NCBI RefSeq assembly: GCF_958979055.1
Contig: NC_084896.1
Coordinates: 21,435,501 to 21,499,500 of the forward strand
Origin: Alnus glutinosa
Lineage: Eukaryota; Streptophyta; Magnoliopsida; Fagales; Betulaceae
Length of the DNA: 64,000 nt
Reading direction: 5' to 3'
Shown: positions 10,206 to 22,092 of the stretch, in pieces
How the letters are laid out: each line of letters starts with the position of its first letter
Position numbering within the stretch: position 1 is the first letter of the stretch
Position numbers and translations under genes: made by a program
Notes under the pieces: model-generated
Databases searched by the model: none
What the model was told of the DNA's origin: nothing
Seen by the model: the letters and a program-made list of their open reading frames with translations, nothing else

Positions 10206-11580
10206 ACGATCCTGGCAGGCCGAAACCGGCGAAACGTGTGACATTTCGATCGGCAATGGCGATGGAGATCCTGGCGGGTCAGGAGGTGTGGCATTCTTTT
10301 TTGGAAACAACTGCCTACCTTTTTTTCTTTTCCTAAGCAGAAACAACTACCTCCTAGACTACATCAAAAAAGCCCAAAAGAAGAAGAAAAAAACAAACTA
10401 ACAAAACAAGAATGAGATGCTTATTATTATAAGGGATAAATTCATAATCATGGTTTCACTAATTTGCAAATAGCACTCTAGGGTATAAAAATTGGCTTAA
10501 AATCCTCGTGGTAAGCAAAATTGACAAATGGGCCCTCCATGGTTTTTCCAGCCAAATTTGAACCGTCTGTCAAGCTAAGTCATCAAATTGTTACGTATGC
10601 AGTGATGCTACACTTAACACGTCAGCATTCACTTTATAAAATCGATCTCACATGCCACGCTTGACACATTAGCCCCAAACGTGCGTCTTGTGAAAGAATG
10701 AGATTTTTGAATGAAGATAGAATCTTGTTGTCTTTCGTTTCAGTCAAATGATGAAAAAAAAAAAAAAAAAAAAAAGGAAAAAGAGTTGGACGAAGTAAAA
10801 AGAGAAAAGGATGTCTCCAACAAAAAGTCGAAAAAGGTTGGAGTATTTCCTCTCTATTTTGTTTAGGTTTTGTGTTCATTGTTCAACTACGCAATCACCG
10901 TTGCGATCATCTCCTTCAATATTATTCGTTAGAGGCGATGTGGATGCAGCACTATCAAATATGCGTAAACTCAAGAATTTATCTTGGATATACCCTTTTT
11001 TAATTTTTTTTGGGTTCTTTGTTGTTGTTGTTGTTTTTTTTTTTTTTTTTTAACATTTATATTTTAATTTTTAATTTTTTTAATTATTGTAGACATTTAT
11101 AATTTTATTATTGATGTTGATTTGGCAGATTAACGATCCCCATCAAAATTTCAAACAATAGTTGAGATTCTTGAGAGCAAAAATTTATTTATCAATTTTG
11201 CTTGCCACAAGATTTTTTACACCCAAGAAGGAAGAAGCTATATTTATAAATCAGTGAAATCTAAAGACTGATAGAGGTTCGTTAGATAAAACACTTTAGA
11301 AGTTATTTTTGCTTTTTGGTTGAAAAAGTATTACGACGTAAATGTAAAAATAATTTTTTAACTGTTTTTTATTTGAAGCTGTTTATTAATACTTTATTTT
11401 ATTTTATTTTATTAAAAAGCAAACAAACACTATCAAACGAAAAGAAGATTGTCAAACGTATCCGATTCCTGTGCCTGTTTCAAGCCATGTTCTTCGACAC
11501 CATCGGCTATTTGCTTCCATAGAGAATTGAGAAATATTGCTTCCTCTCTGAGATCAGTCAGAGGTTTTGCACCAAAAGTC
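10206..11580. other. Spacer upstream of NTAN1
   Basis: AT-rich, with an A-run at about 10745-10775 and T-runs at 11034-11052. It includes sequence near 10434-10620 that resembles one end of a TIR transposon (GGGATAAATTCATAATCATGG) without a clear partner. The NTAN1 promoter must lie in the last few hundred bases, but no convincing TATA box was identified. Confidence 0.4.
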
Positions 11581-14500
11581 ATGATATTTGTTGATGGGGT
11601 CCCGTTTTCTACCGACCCATCTTCTGAGGTACTCTGTCCACTCTTTCCTTCTTTATTATCACTCTTTTCTAGCATTTTTTTTTTTTTTTGCGAATGCCCA
11701 TCTGCTTAATTCGCAGAATACTAACCCAGTTTAAGATTTTCGTTTGTCTGTTCATTTAGCAGTTTGGCTGCCAAGAAAATAAATTATACAACTACTATAT
11801 CTCTCTCCCTTGGGTACAAGAAAGTTTAGAATTTTAACCAACTTAAATGCTTGGTTACATTATGCGTTTATAGTCGCTAGCTTATTGTATGAGTAGGCTA
11901 ATCACTGTAGTGGGAGTAAAAAGTTCAAAAATTTCTCATCTGGAGAGGGTTTTATAGTCTCTTGTCTTTCTGTTAGTTTACTGAGAAAATTATGGTTATC
12001 AATTCAGAATTAGTATCCAAAAGCTTAAGCCGATAGAAATGGATGAATTTAATCATTTAATTTATATTTTAACATTTTTCGGCTTAAAATCTCCCTTAAT
12101 AAGTGAGTTCCAATAGGTAAAATATTTAATTGAAATGGGAAGTGAATGACTAAGAAAAAATTCGAATTAAGGACCTTTGTTCTGCTATCATGTTAAATCA
12201 TCATTTATCCTAAAAACTTAAGCGGATAAGAAAAGATGAATTTAATCATTTAATTTATATTCAAACTGAGTATATAATTTAACCTTTTGTTCATGAAGTT
12301 TGCGATTGCAGTTGTTTAGGTGCTGACAGGGTGGTTTTCCTTTCTTTCTCCATTATTTTCTTCTTGGGTGATCGCGGCAATTTTACCTTATACCTTGCTC
12401 TTAGACGCTGCTTATGAGCTTGGTCTCCACTCTCCAGTATCATTACTCAATGTCAACTTCTATGTCGAAAAAGGCCTAGATGCTTGATGTTAAGTTTGGA
12501 GCCTCATATAGCATATTCCCTTTCTCGTGGTTCCCAATTTTCTCAAGTTTAGAAACTTGAATAGTGGCAAGCTTAGTGTACTTGACCCTGTGCATGTCTT
12601 CAAGCACGCATATTTGTGTAAAATTGAACATTTCTTGGGATTCTGGTCCGACTTGCTTGTACTAGAGTAGATTGGTAATAGATGTGTGTGTTTCACCATT
12701 TTGGATGTGTAATGGAGCAAATATGAAATTCGAAATAATCACTTTTTCTCATAGATAAATATTTCCTGAAGGACTGTACATCCTGTGTATTATATGACAT
12801 GCTTGCAGAATTTCTTTGTTATATTATGTGAATAGGTAATGGACATGAAAACTTGTGCTTATGAACAGGGAAGGAATGCCCTGGTTGCTTTGATGGAACA
12901 CTCCACTCTGGTATCTGTCTCAAATTCTCTCAAGGCCATCCCGGAGAGGAAGTTCTCTGTCAATGAAGAGTCTAGCCTGGAGAGATCTCAAAAGAGTAAA
13001 TGGGTTTATGTGTTCCAAAGAGAATATGCAACTGTAGATCCTGCATTAGTTGATGTATGTTTGTTTCTCAATTCCCTAGGAAAACTACTTGTGATTTTCT
13101 GACATGATTGATAGTGCATTGTAAGCCTTTACATACTTATCTGCCTAATTATTCTACGGAGTCATTCAAACTGTCAAGTATTTCTCTCCTTTCCCTAAGT
13201 TGGATCAAGATATTCCTTTAGCAACATGACTTTCTTGACCCTGCTTAAGAGAATTTGTTGTGCGTATGATATCTTGGAAATCCATATGCATGAAAAATAC
13301 TTGTATTAGCATGCATAAGGAGTTAACTCAATTTTGGGGATCATAGACCGGAAAACTGAATCTGAACCATCTGTTCGTTTCAGCCATTTAATCTGGGATA
13401 TCTTTTTGGTGAAAGGTTATTATTGTGTGCCTCTTGTACCTATCCGAGTTTTGTGTACAGGCGACCACATTCATGCACGTTCAAGATTTGAAGCACTAAA
13501 GGCTGGGTTTTTTTTTTTTTTTTTTTCATTTGAATCTTCTGTAGTTATTCCTAGTCCTCTGATAATCTTCTACACACAGGGCAATATGATCCTATTTTGG
13601 AAGTGCAAGTAACAAATTTTTCAGATGTTTATTGTACAGTCCGTAACGTTGCACTAAACCTTATTTTCATTTTTCCTTTTTTATCTCTAAACCCCACCCC
13701 TTTGTGAATCAACTGAAAGATTTTTTTTGTTTTTTTTCCTTTGACTAGATTTTTGTGAGGCCCCAATTTTAAATTTTAGATACTCAATTGGAGGATTTTA
13801 TGAACAGAATTTTTATCTAATAGCCTTAAATGTTGTCATATGATGAATTGTCACTAGACAGAACATTGCAGTGCCATTTAGCATTCTCAGCTCTGCATCT
13901 CTAGCTGTTCTTTCCCAATTCCTTTCATTTAACATTAATGTTTTTTTCCCTATTCACATGAAAAGTTTGTCGGCACTGACGAAGCAACAACCTGTGTGGG
14001 CCTTGTTATACGCAACAAGCAAAATGGAATGTAAGAATTGATCATACCAGGGGTAGAGAATTTGTAGGAGATTTTACGAACTAAGATCAAATTTTATTGT
14101 GCTTCGTGTTGTTTTTCTGATTCCTATTTTTTTGCATGCAGGACCTCAGTTGCTCATATGGATTCTCCAAATATTGTAGATATGGGCCTCTCCCAGATGT
14201 TATCACTTGTTGTTGATCAGAACTTGGATGCCTGCTTGGAGGTATTCTTCTTTATTTCCCTATAGTTTTGTTTCTCAGTTATGATTTCTTCTATTCACCT
14301 TGATTACTACTTCATGGATTGAAACTCTTGCATAATTACATCATGCAGGTGCATCTAGTCGGTGGTTTCGAAGATGTTTCTCCTAATGTCTGACTGGGAT
14401 TCTCTACTTTGTTATTGATTTTCCAGAGATGTAGTTTTCCACTTAGAGTCAGAATAACTGAAGTTGAATGTGTTGAATTTTCTATGCAGTATGCTAATTC

Positions 14501-16423
14501 TAGGACTAGATCAAAAAGTGGTGCAAAGTTGGAGGGTTATTCATATCCTTTGTGTGCCAAAATTGTTGAAAGTATGTGCATTAGACAGGAGAAGTTTCAC
14601 GTTCGGACTTTCTTCGTTCTTGGGCATAACACCAGAAGGGATTCTGAAGGGAATGCATACCCCATTTTCAATGGGTTAGCGGTCAGATTAAACTTTATGG
14701 TTCTTATATCTTTTTGTCTTTGTTGAGTTCATTTAAATTGACTATAGGTTTTTTTTTTAAGGGAACAGAGCATTTTCCTTTCGATCTGGGAATATTAAAC
14801 TTGTATTAGCAAAATATTGGTTGTCTTCCGCTGTGATCAATGTGATCTAGGGAAAAATTATTAACCAGCCCATGTAACTATGCATCCTTAGCTTAAATCT
14901 TGTACCCAAGTTCCTATGAGTGAGCTTGTAAATCTGAAAACTTGAGAATTGTGACAGAAAAGGCAGCTATTTAGGTATTCAATGCTTGCATACTCGCGTG
15001 CCACTCTTTGCACTACTTTAAACTTTATAATCTAAACCTGTAGCTGTAGTGGATTTTCCATGTAAAGTTTCAGCTAGACAAAAACCCAACTACAGAGAAA
15101 TGAACCCAAAGATTCATTTGATACGAGTTAGGATTTTAGTAATTATGACTAGAAGTAGATATTTACAAATGAGACAGATGCTGGTATGGAGGTTCTTTTG
15201 AAAATCAAATAGTTTACATTCATCAAGACGCACTATATTGACAATATTATACAAGACAGATTTTGTTATGGACTACTTTTTTCCTTGGTGGGTACATATA
15301 ATCACTAAACTAGTTACATGTGTGAGATGGACTCTAGTATGGACTTAATGGCATGATGAGGGATATAGTTACTAAACCTGTTACATGTGTGGTTTTACGG
15401 TTTATGACAAGATATTTGGCCTTTATAGGTTAATTTATACATGTGGCTGAACCTTTAGCAAGATTCTAAAATATATTATTCTACCCTTTTTTCAGGTAGA
15501 AACTTCCACCGGATCAGTTATCCCTTCCTGTTTTGATAGAACTTCAAGATGTCCAGATGAAATTGTCAGGAGAATTCGAGTAACTTCATCCTATGAGGAC
15601 CACAGCTGGAATGGCAAGTTACTGGAGACATATGATACCCAAACTGATCAATTCAGAATTGCTCCCTGCCACTGGTAAATTTTTACATTTATTTTGAAGA
15701 ATTATGAAGGCTTCATTTCTTTCCAAAAGTCAGTTCTCTATTTGTTTATGTAGCGCCTTGCTCTTTTCTCCATATTTGTTGATTCCCCGTGCTCTTCTTT
15801 CTACTGATATAGGACCTTTCGCCAAAAACGTTTTGCTTTGACACGGCGAAATTTTCCCGATTCAGAAATCCTCCTCACATGTTCTACTTCACCTTTTGCT
15901 GAGGGCCCAGATTTTGTGGATAATTTAAGAAGGTACTCTGATTAAATTAAAGCTATGATTTAAGAGTTCTTATGAACTTATGGTTGCTTAATCACGATTC
16001 CTTGGTCAGTTTGTGTTTGAACGTTGGACAGTGTCTTAGCTGCCACTTGTTGATTGCCAGTACCAACAGTTTTTTAGAAGTAGACAATCTGCACGTTGGA
16101 TGCAAATATACTCTTTCTTGAATAAATAGTGAGTCGGGTCAATGGTACAGGAAACATGAATAGTAAAGCATTTCATTTTTCATGAAATCCACTAAGTTAT
16201 AACTCCTTTGCTTTGGCTTGTGGATTGGCATATTTAATAATATACTGACTTCATGACCTCCACATGTTGCTTCAATGATATGGTTTGCATTTATTGTGTT
16301 CCATTTTACCTCTTCAGGCAGGATCAATTTTTGATTAAACACCCATATTGGAGAGAAACCTTTCCGATGAATCAGCCCCGAGTCTTTAAGAGGGCCGGTG
16401 ACGGTGGATGGAAGAAGTGCTGA
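11581..16423 (+). CDS. NTAN1: Protein N-terminal asparagine amidohydrolase (NTAN1-like)
   Basis: The enzyme deamidates N-terminal Asn to Asp so that proteins enter the Arg/N-degron pathway. The nine-exon model is 11581-11628, 12869-13054, 13966-14030, 14142-14241, 14349-14387, 14490-14681, 15496-15674, 15813-15932 and 16318-16423. It stays in frame and gives 344 residues, close to what I recall for plant NTAN1. Family landmarks are the start MIFVDGVPF, the EFAT-like 'VFQREYATVDPALVD', and 'GTDEATTC' at 81-88, whose Cys88 is the expected catalytic nucleophile (plain Cys, no N-terminal maturation). Later come 'VHLVGGFEDVSP' and 'STSPFAEGPDFVD'. The first in-frame ATG is at 11581; the frame upstream is open but has no other ATG. 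Introns are all GT-AG, but introns 5 and 6 have weak donors (GTCTGA, GTCAGA). The product is probably cytosolic/nuclear, as no targeting signal is seen. Confidence 0.9.
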
Positions 16424-17959
16424 TTAGAGTTACAAGTGAAGTTCTTTTGAAAATAATGATACCCCCAGAAATCGGTAATCTGTTGGTTCATACACCATTG
16501 GGAATTGATTTTTTCTGTCATGTGGGATACTTAGGATCGTAATATCGGGGCTAACGTCATGGCTATATGCACACTTCTTTTCCTCATCTGTATGTAAACC
16601 GTTCAGTTTTTACAGGGTCATCACATTTGCAATTCTTGTGCCAAGTATAAGCACAATTGCCCTGCTCTGCAATTGGTTAAGTAACAAACTGTTGTCCAAA
16701 CTACATGGCATATATTAAGGTGTCTTTTAGTTTTTCAGTGTTCACCTTGTTGTTCTACTCAAAGGAGATTTATACTCCATTTAGTTACTGGAGAAAAGAA
16801 TAGGAAAATGCTTTAGTATGTTCAAAACTATCAAAGATATTTAACCCGTTATAAACATTTCATTGCATTCTTTCTGAATTGATCTAGGCTTTGTACTTTA
16901 AATCTGTCCAAACACCAAACGAAAAAAAATAAAATTTTAGATATTCATATGTAGATATCATTTAATATCTTCTGTTTTTGCAAATGCTATATGCGCAACA
17001 AATGCATATGTTAAGGGCATACCATTGATGCAAAAGTTTTAAGACCATTGGATACTGATTTGATTTACTCTTTAATTATAAAGATAGTAACATTTCAATA
17101 CGCTTCCGAAATTTGACGTTCGGGGCGGCTTACTATATCGATTCTAAGTCCATAGTAGTCCCTTTTTTTTTTCTTTTTTTCTTTTTTCTTTTTTTTTAGC
17201 TTAACACTATGCTCATACATAATACTAATACATTTTAATACAACTTATAATTCGTTTCCTTTGTGACTCGAATTTGTGATATAACGCATGCTCTGGTACT
17301 AATTGTTAAAAGCCTAACCATTGATCCAAAAGCCCTAAGAACCTAACCAACCATTCATGCTTTAGTTTTAGATTATCCAATGTTACTTTGATCACCAAAA
17401 TAAACAATTTGGTGAGCTCCATGCCTAACCACAAGTCCACAACTCCTCGAGAAAATAATAATAATAATAATTGACCCTCTTAATTTTAGATTAGTAAAAA
17501 TCAATTCGGTGGGCAAAACAACCAACTGAAGTTATCTTTGGCCACCCAAGTGTTTTAATGATCATTGTGAATTGTAAATATCTTAGTATGTGAGTTCAAA
17601 TGTCATTGTTGAATCCAAGTATGCATAGAAAAATAAAAAAAAAAATTAATATTAATAGATGGGTTAATCTCTAGGCCGGGAGTTGTCTCCCCTATTTTAG
17701 TTCCAAATCAAAACAAGATAATTATTTTTTTAAAAAAATTTATCAAGATGCATAACTTAAATAGGGCTTCTAAATTACCATAATTACACAAGGGGGAAAA
17801 AAAAGTAATTAAAGTTGTAATGAAAATTTAGAAGTGAACTTTAGTAGGCCAATTGATGTGTTTAGGTCTAGTCATGGATCAATCATTGTTAGTGGTGTGG
17901 CAATCTCACCACTAGCTTTTGTGTAGCATCAATCTCCTATGCACAATGCTGCACCCTTG
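16424..17959. other. NTAN1 3' flank and AT-rich spacer
   Basis: The first few hundred bases should hold the NTAN1 3' UTR. The remainder is AT-rich with pyrimidine runs (17161-17199) and no coding sequence I can support. Confidence 0.4.
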
Positions 17960-18440
17960 GTTTGGTTGTAAAGGCAATGGTGTTGATGTTGAATCCATGG
18001 GTGGAGTTTGGTTGTAAAGGCAATGGAGTTGGTGTTGAAGCCATGGGTGGCAACTTTTTAATTATAAAAATAAATAAAAAATGGTAAGTATGTGCAGGCA
18101 ATGGAGTTGATGTTGAAGCCATGGGTGGCAACTTTTTAATTATAAAAATAAATAAATAAAAATGGTAAGAATGTGCAGGCAATGGAGTTGATGTTGAAGC
18201 CATGGGTGGAGTTTGGTTGTAAAGGCAATGGAGTTGATGTTGAAGCCATGGGTGGCAACTTTTTAATTATAAAAATAAATAAATAAAAATGGTAAGAATG
18301 TGCAGGCAATGGAGTTGATGTTGAAGCCATGGGTGGAGTTTGGTTGTAAAGGCAATGGAGTTGATGTTGAAGCCATGGGTGGCAACTTTTTAATTATAAA
18401 AAATAAAAAAAATAAAAAAATGGTAAGTATGTGCAGTATG
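17960..18440 (+). repeat. Compound tandem repeat with two alternating spacers
   Basis: Seven copies of a 33-bp core (AGGCAATGGAGTTGATGTTG + AAGCCATGGGTGG, minor variants) are separated by one of two unrelated linkers. Linker A is short (AGTTTGGTTGTAA) and linker B is longer (CAACTTTTTAATTATAAAAA, then an AT-rich part and GGTAAGAATGTGC). Counting the linker that precedes each core, the order is A A B B A B A, followed by a partial B. Linker B copies vary in the number of ATAA units. An open frame on minus through the array (18330-17937) is a repeat artefact. Confidence 0.85.
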
Positions 18441-19166
18441 TGAATTTTATCAAATGAGTTAATGGGATTTTAAATTGTCAAGAGGGCTTAAAAAAAAAAA
18501 AAAAAAAAATCACAAGTAACAAGTTACGTGGCCGGTTGGTTTGCAAAATCTAACATTTCCTTCGGCATCCATATTTTTAGAAATGTGATGCCTGTAAATC
18601 TAAATTCACACGTTAGCGAATGATTATGAATCTGATAGGATTTTTGATAATATGAGATTCTCAAGTTTGGTTTACTCAGGCATCTTGTCGGAATTATTTA
18701 TTATTACTAAAATACCCTTGTGTTTTTCACTTCAAGTGCATCCTTTGTTTGATACAAAATTATTTAAAAATTAACAAAAAATGAGAGAGAAGAAAAACTA
18801 ACGGATATAGATTTCTAACAAACTCTAACTCTATTTCTAAAAATAACATGTGTCCCTTGAACATGTGAAATGTAGCATGGTCTAGTAATTAAAATTAACA
18901 AAAAAAAATAAAAATAAAATTACACAAAAAAATAATTTAAGTTTATAATTTGATGTAACATAAAGATAAAAATAATTTTTTTAATATATTGCATTTTAGG
19001 TTGTTTATTGATATTTTTATTTAGAAAAATTAAAAATAATAGTGAGAAATATAATGATTTAGCAAAAGGAAGCCTGCTAAATGCTCTCTAACTAATTAGG
19101 ATAAGAATGGGGCCCCAATTTAATCCATTTATAAACTCCTTAAGACCAAAAAAGGAAAAAACACAA
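18441..19166. other. AT-rich spacer
   Basis: Long A-run at about 18490-18510. No coding sequence or recognisable element beyond this. Confidence 0.4.
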
Positions 19167-19265
19167 TCACACGTAGATATGCAATAGCGATCGGAGGGCG
19201 GAGAGAAAGGAGGAGGCGACGTCACGGCGCCGTAGCGATCGGAGCAAGGCTGCGGTGGCGGCCAT
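19167..19265 (-). CDS. Possible 32-aa ORF from duplicated mitochondrial presequence
   Basis: The duplicated HSP70 start codon is intact at 19265-19263. It opens a frame of 32 codons that begins [19 protein letters not shown], the same Arg-rich amphipathic presequence start as the functional gene. It then runs into unrelated sequence and a TGA at 19167-19169. The TATA box of the parent promoter is deleted in this copy, so expression is uncertain. If made, it would be a bare mitochondrial targeting peptide. It may simply be a relic. Confidence 0.3.
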   Translation of the reverse strand: MAATAALLRSLRRRDVASSFLSALRSLLHIYV

Positions 19266-19543
19266 GGAAGAGCATCAGAACGGAAGAACGAGAGAGAGAG
19301 AGAGAGAGTTTTGGAGATATGAATTTTTAGAGGGTTTGCGTGGTAGAGACGTCGTCGTTTTGGTCCTTTGGGCTTTGGATTGCGCGGGATCCTGCGTTCT
19401 CTTTGGTCATGGGCCACGTGGCGGTAAGCGGGAGTTCGGATTTCTTGGGTAAAAGGTTTTCTAAGGCCGTCCATTTATGGGAATTATTAATGTGATGGTT
19501 ATTTTTGTGGTGTTTTTTTTTAATAAAGTCTATTTGGCCGAGC
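19189..19543 (-). pseudogene. Inverted partial copy of mtHSP70 promoter and exon 1
   Basis: Reverse complemented, this 355-bp segment matches the mitochondrial HSP70 upstream region and first exon at 26885-27445. Shared landmarks are GCTCGGCCAAATAGACTT, AATGGACGGCCTTAGAAAA, the GCCACGTGGC box and GCCGCCACCGCAGCCTTGCT. Relative to the intact gene it lacks about 213 bp (27099-27311), including the candidate TATA box, the GAA/TTC heat-shock element and most of the telo-box. Homology stops about 3 nt short of the exon 1 splice donor. The rest of HSP70 is absent, so it is a promoter/5' gene fragment. Confidence 0.9.
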
Positions 19544-20390
19544 CACATCTAAAATAGCCAAGTTGGTGATGGATGGGAAGCTTCGCAGGAAAGTGGGAAT
19601 CCATGCAACACGCTTCCTTTCTTCTTTGTTTATAGTCCTGAATCCTGACAAGTCTCATTTTCAAAATATTCCACTTGTAGCAAATTAATATTCTTCTTTT
19701 GAAATTTTCAAACCCCGTGGTGGTCGCTCAACGACCTGTAATAAGGCTGAAGAGGCATTTTGGGAGTTTTGTATATGCATCTTTCTAGTGCTCTGTGATT
19801 GGGTAATTTGGGTTTGTTGATTCTGATGCGGGTTTTTCTTGTTTAGGCCATGGCATGCTGACATGTAGCCTTTTAGTGAGGTACGACATCTATGTATGAG
19901 TATTTATATAGGTATTTCTGTTGCTGTTTTTATTCTTTCTGGTTGTTGATGTATTATTGTGGATTAATTCTTGTAATGGGATGTCTTGAGGTTGAGTGGG
20001 ATTTGAAAGATTGAAAATTTGATGGGTTTTGCAAGGACTGGTGGATGTTGAATTTGGAATCGTGGTGGATTCAAGGTGTGGGGTCTAGTGGGTTTGCAGC
20101 AAATTTGGTGAATGATTTTGATCTGGTTCAATTTGGATCCCATTTTGTGTTACCTTGTTTTGAGACGGTTAGGTTCGATTTGGTATCATCTTTGTTGATA
20201 CTACTGAATTTGGTCGCAAAAGAGAGATAATAACTTGGTGCTTTGAGGTTGAAATCTTGCAATTTACTGTGATCTGAATCTATAATTGATTTTATACCAA
20301 AGTGGAATCAGGATTTTCTGGATTGGATTGATTTGATAGACTTTATTGATGTTATTGGATTGACTATTTAAAGATAAGCTGCATTAAATT
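19544..20390 (+). promoter_or_regulatory. Presumed promoter/5' leader of CorA-like gene
   Basis: About 850 bp lies between the inverted HSP70 fragment and the CorA-like start codon. It is T-rich with several short upstream ATGs (for example 20047), so either the leader contains an intron or the transcription start is close to 20391. No clear TATA box is seen. Assignment is by position only. Confidence 0.35.
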
Positions 20391-22061
20391 ATGGACCTAG
20401 CTCATGAAGAACCAATGGGAGATAGAGAAGCAGAGGAGATGGAGACACAACCTTTGGAAGACACTCCTCTCAGGGAGCCCCCTGTCTACTGGTCTCGTTT
20501 AAAGGGTGAGGTGAGACAGAAAGCCTATATTTTTGATGGCTATGGGAACGTTTACAATAAGGAATGGGATCTAGTAGAAGGTCGAGGCAATGAGTTTTGT
20601 TGGTATCATGTGGAACTGCCAAAAGTAAATCAGAAACTGTCACAATCTGCACAATACCTTATTAGTGTTCTTTGTCCACCTTTGAAACTCCAAGACATTC
20701 TTTCACTTGTCAGCAATGGACCCTATTGTGGGCATGTTGATGGGGCTCTTGTCTTCAGAGCTAATTCGCCTGGTCCTTCCTCTAGTGATTTTACATTTAG
20801 AATCGCTGCTAGAGTTACTGAGAATTCAGTGATTACAGTATCATTGGGCCGTGTTCCTAGATTGGGCTTCTCGAGGATGGGTCAGTCTCTTCTCTCAGAG
20901 ATTCCTAGAGTGGAGAGTCCTTCTTATCTTAGGGGTGAAGAGAAGGAAGGGGGTGGAATTGTTATCAAGGAGCATGTTCTTGAGTTCTTGTTGACAATGA
21001 ATCACTCTGAGGAGGCTGATAATCCTGTGCCAAAATCTGTTTCTAATCTTCTTGTTCACATTCTTGACACGCATGTGGATCACCTTCAAGATGTTATGAC
21101 TAAACTCGAGATGGAGCTGGATTCTGTGGAGATTCAAATGGATAAAGGTAAAATCCGATTGGTGCCAATTTAAGTTGTGCTAGCTATAATTGAATCCTCC
21201 TTATATGTTGTTGCCCAATTATTGTAAGTGTAGTCATCAGTTCACTTGCGGAAGAAACTTCTTATCGGTTTTTATATCCTTTATTTGTTATAATATAATA
21301 GTAACACCAAACTTTAGGGTCATCAAGGTTCATGCATCATTTTTCATGTTCCTGATGTTAGCTCTGTAATTGAAGCAAACATTCTCTAAATTGATTTAGT
21401 TGATCTTGAAAAAACTTTGAAATTTGGTTGATCTTGAAAAAATTTTGAAATAAGGGGTTGTCTACGTCATGCTTATTTACTTATTGTACATGTGGGATAT
21501 TTCTTTTGGTTTCAGACATATTACCTTAGACATTGTCACAAATGATTTCTATTTTGTATAGTGCTAGTATCTTATATCTTTTTTAGCCCTCTCTATGGAT
21601 AAGTAGCATCTCAACTTAGTGGAAATCAGAAAAGGTCAATTCATCATGTGCACCAGAGATTTGGACACTCATAGACCTTGAGGTATCACTAAGAGAGGCT
21701 GCATGCTTGAATATAAAAGAATGAAGCTGGATTAAAATATAATCTACAATTTCTTTTAACTAAATTGTTGATATGCAAAACACAATATGAGTGCCATTCC
21801 TTATGGAATTGTGTATCATTCAGTATTGATTTAAGAAAGAAAAATAAAATAAAAGAACATATGGTTATTTTGTGGCATCGTTACAGTTGTGAAAATGCCT
21901 GCTAAGGACTCAATTGTGCTTGTAACAGCTCAGTCCAAAAAAAAAAGGAATGTAAAAAAAAAAGGTCTTGTAACTATTACACTCCTATGTGTAACAATTG
22001 GAATATAACTTCATAAAATTAGTCAATTGACAGATTTCAGTAAATAAAAGCCCTCCTCCCC

Positions 22062-22092
<31 letters not shown>

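Noticed and set aside
9908..10401. Several frames on both strands in the 9.9-10.2 kb array
   Set aside because: Artefacts of the tandem repeat; no homology or start context.
17937..18330. Minus-strand repetitive frame in the minisatellite
   Set aside because: The frame exists because repeat units lack stops in that phase. Composition follows the repeat.
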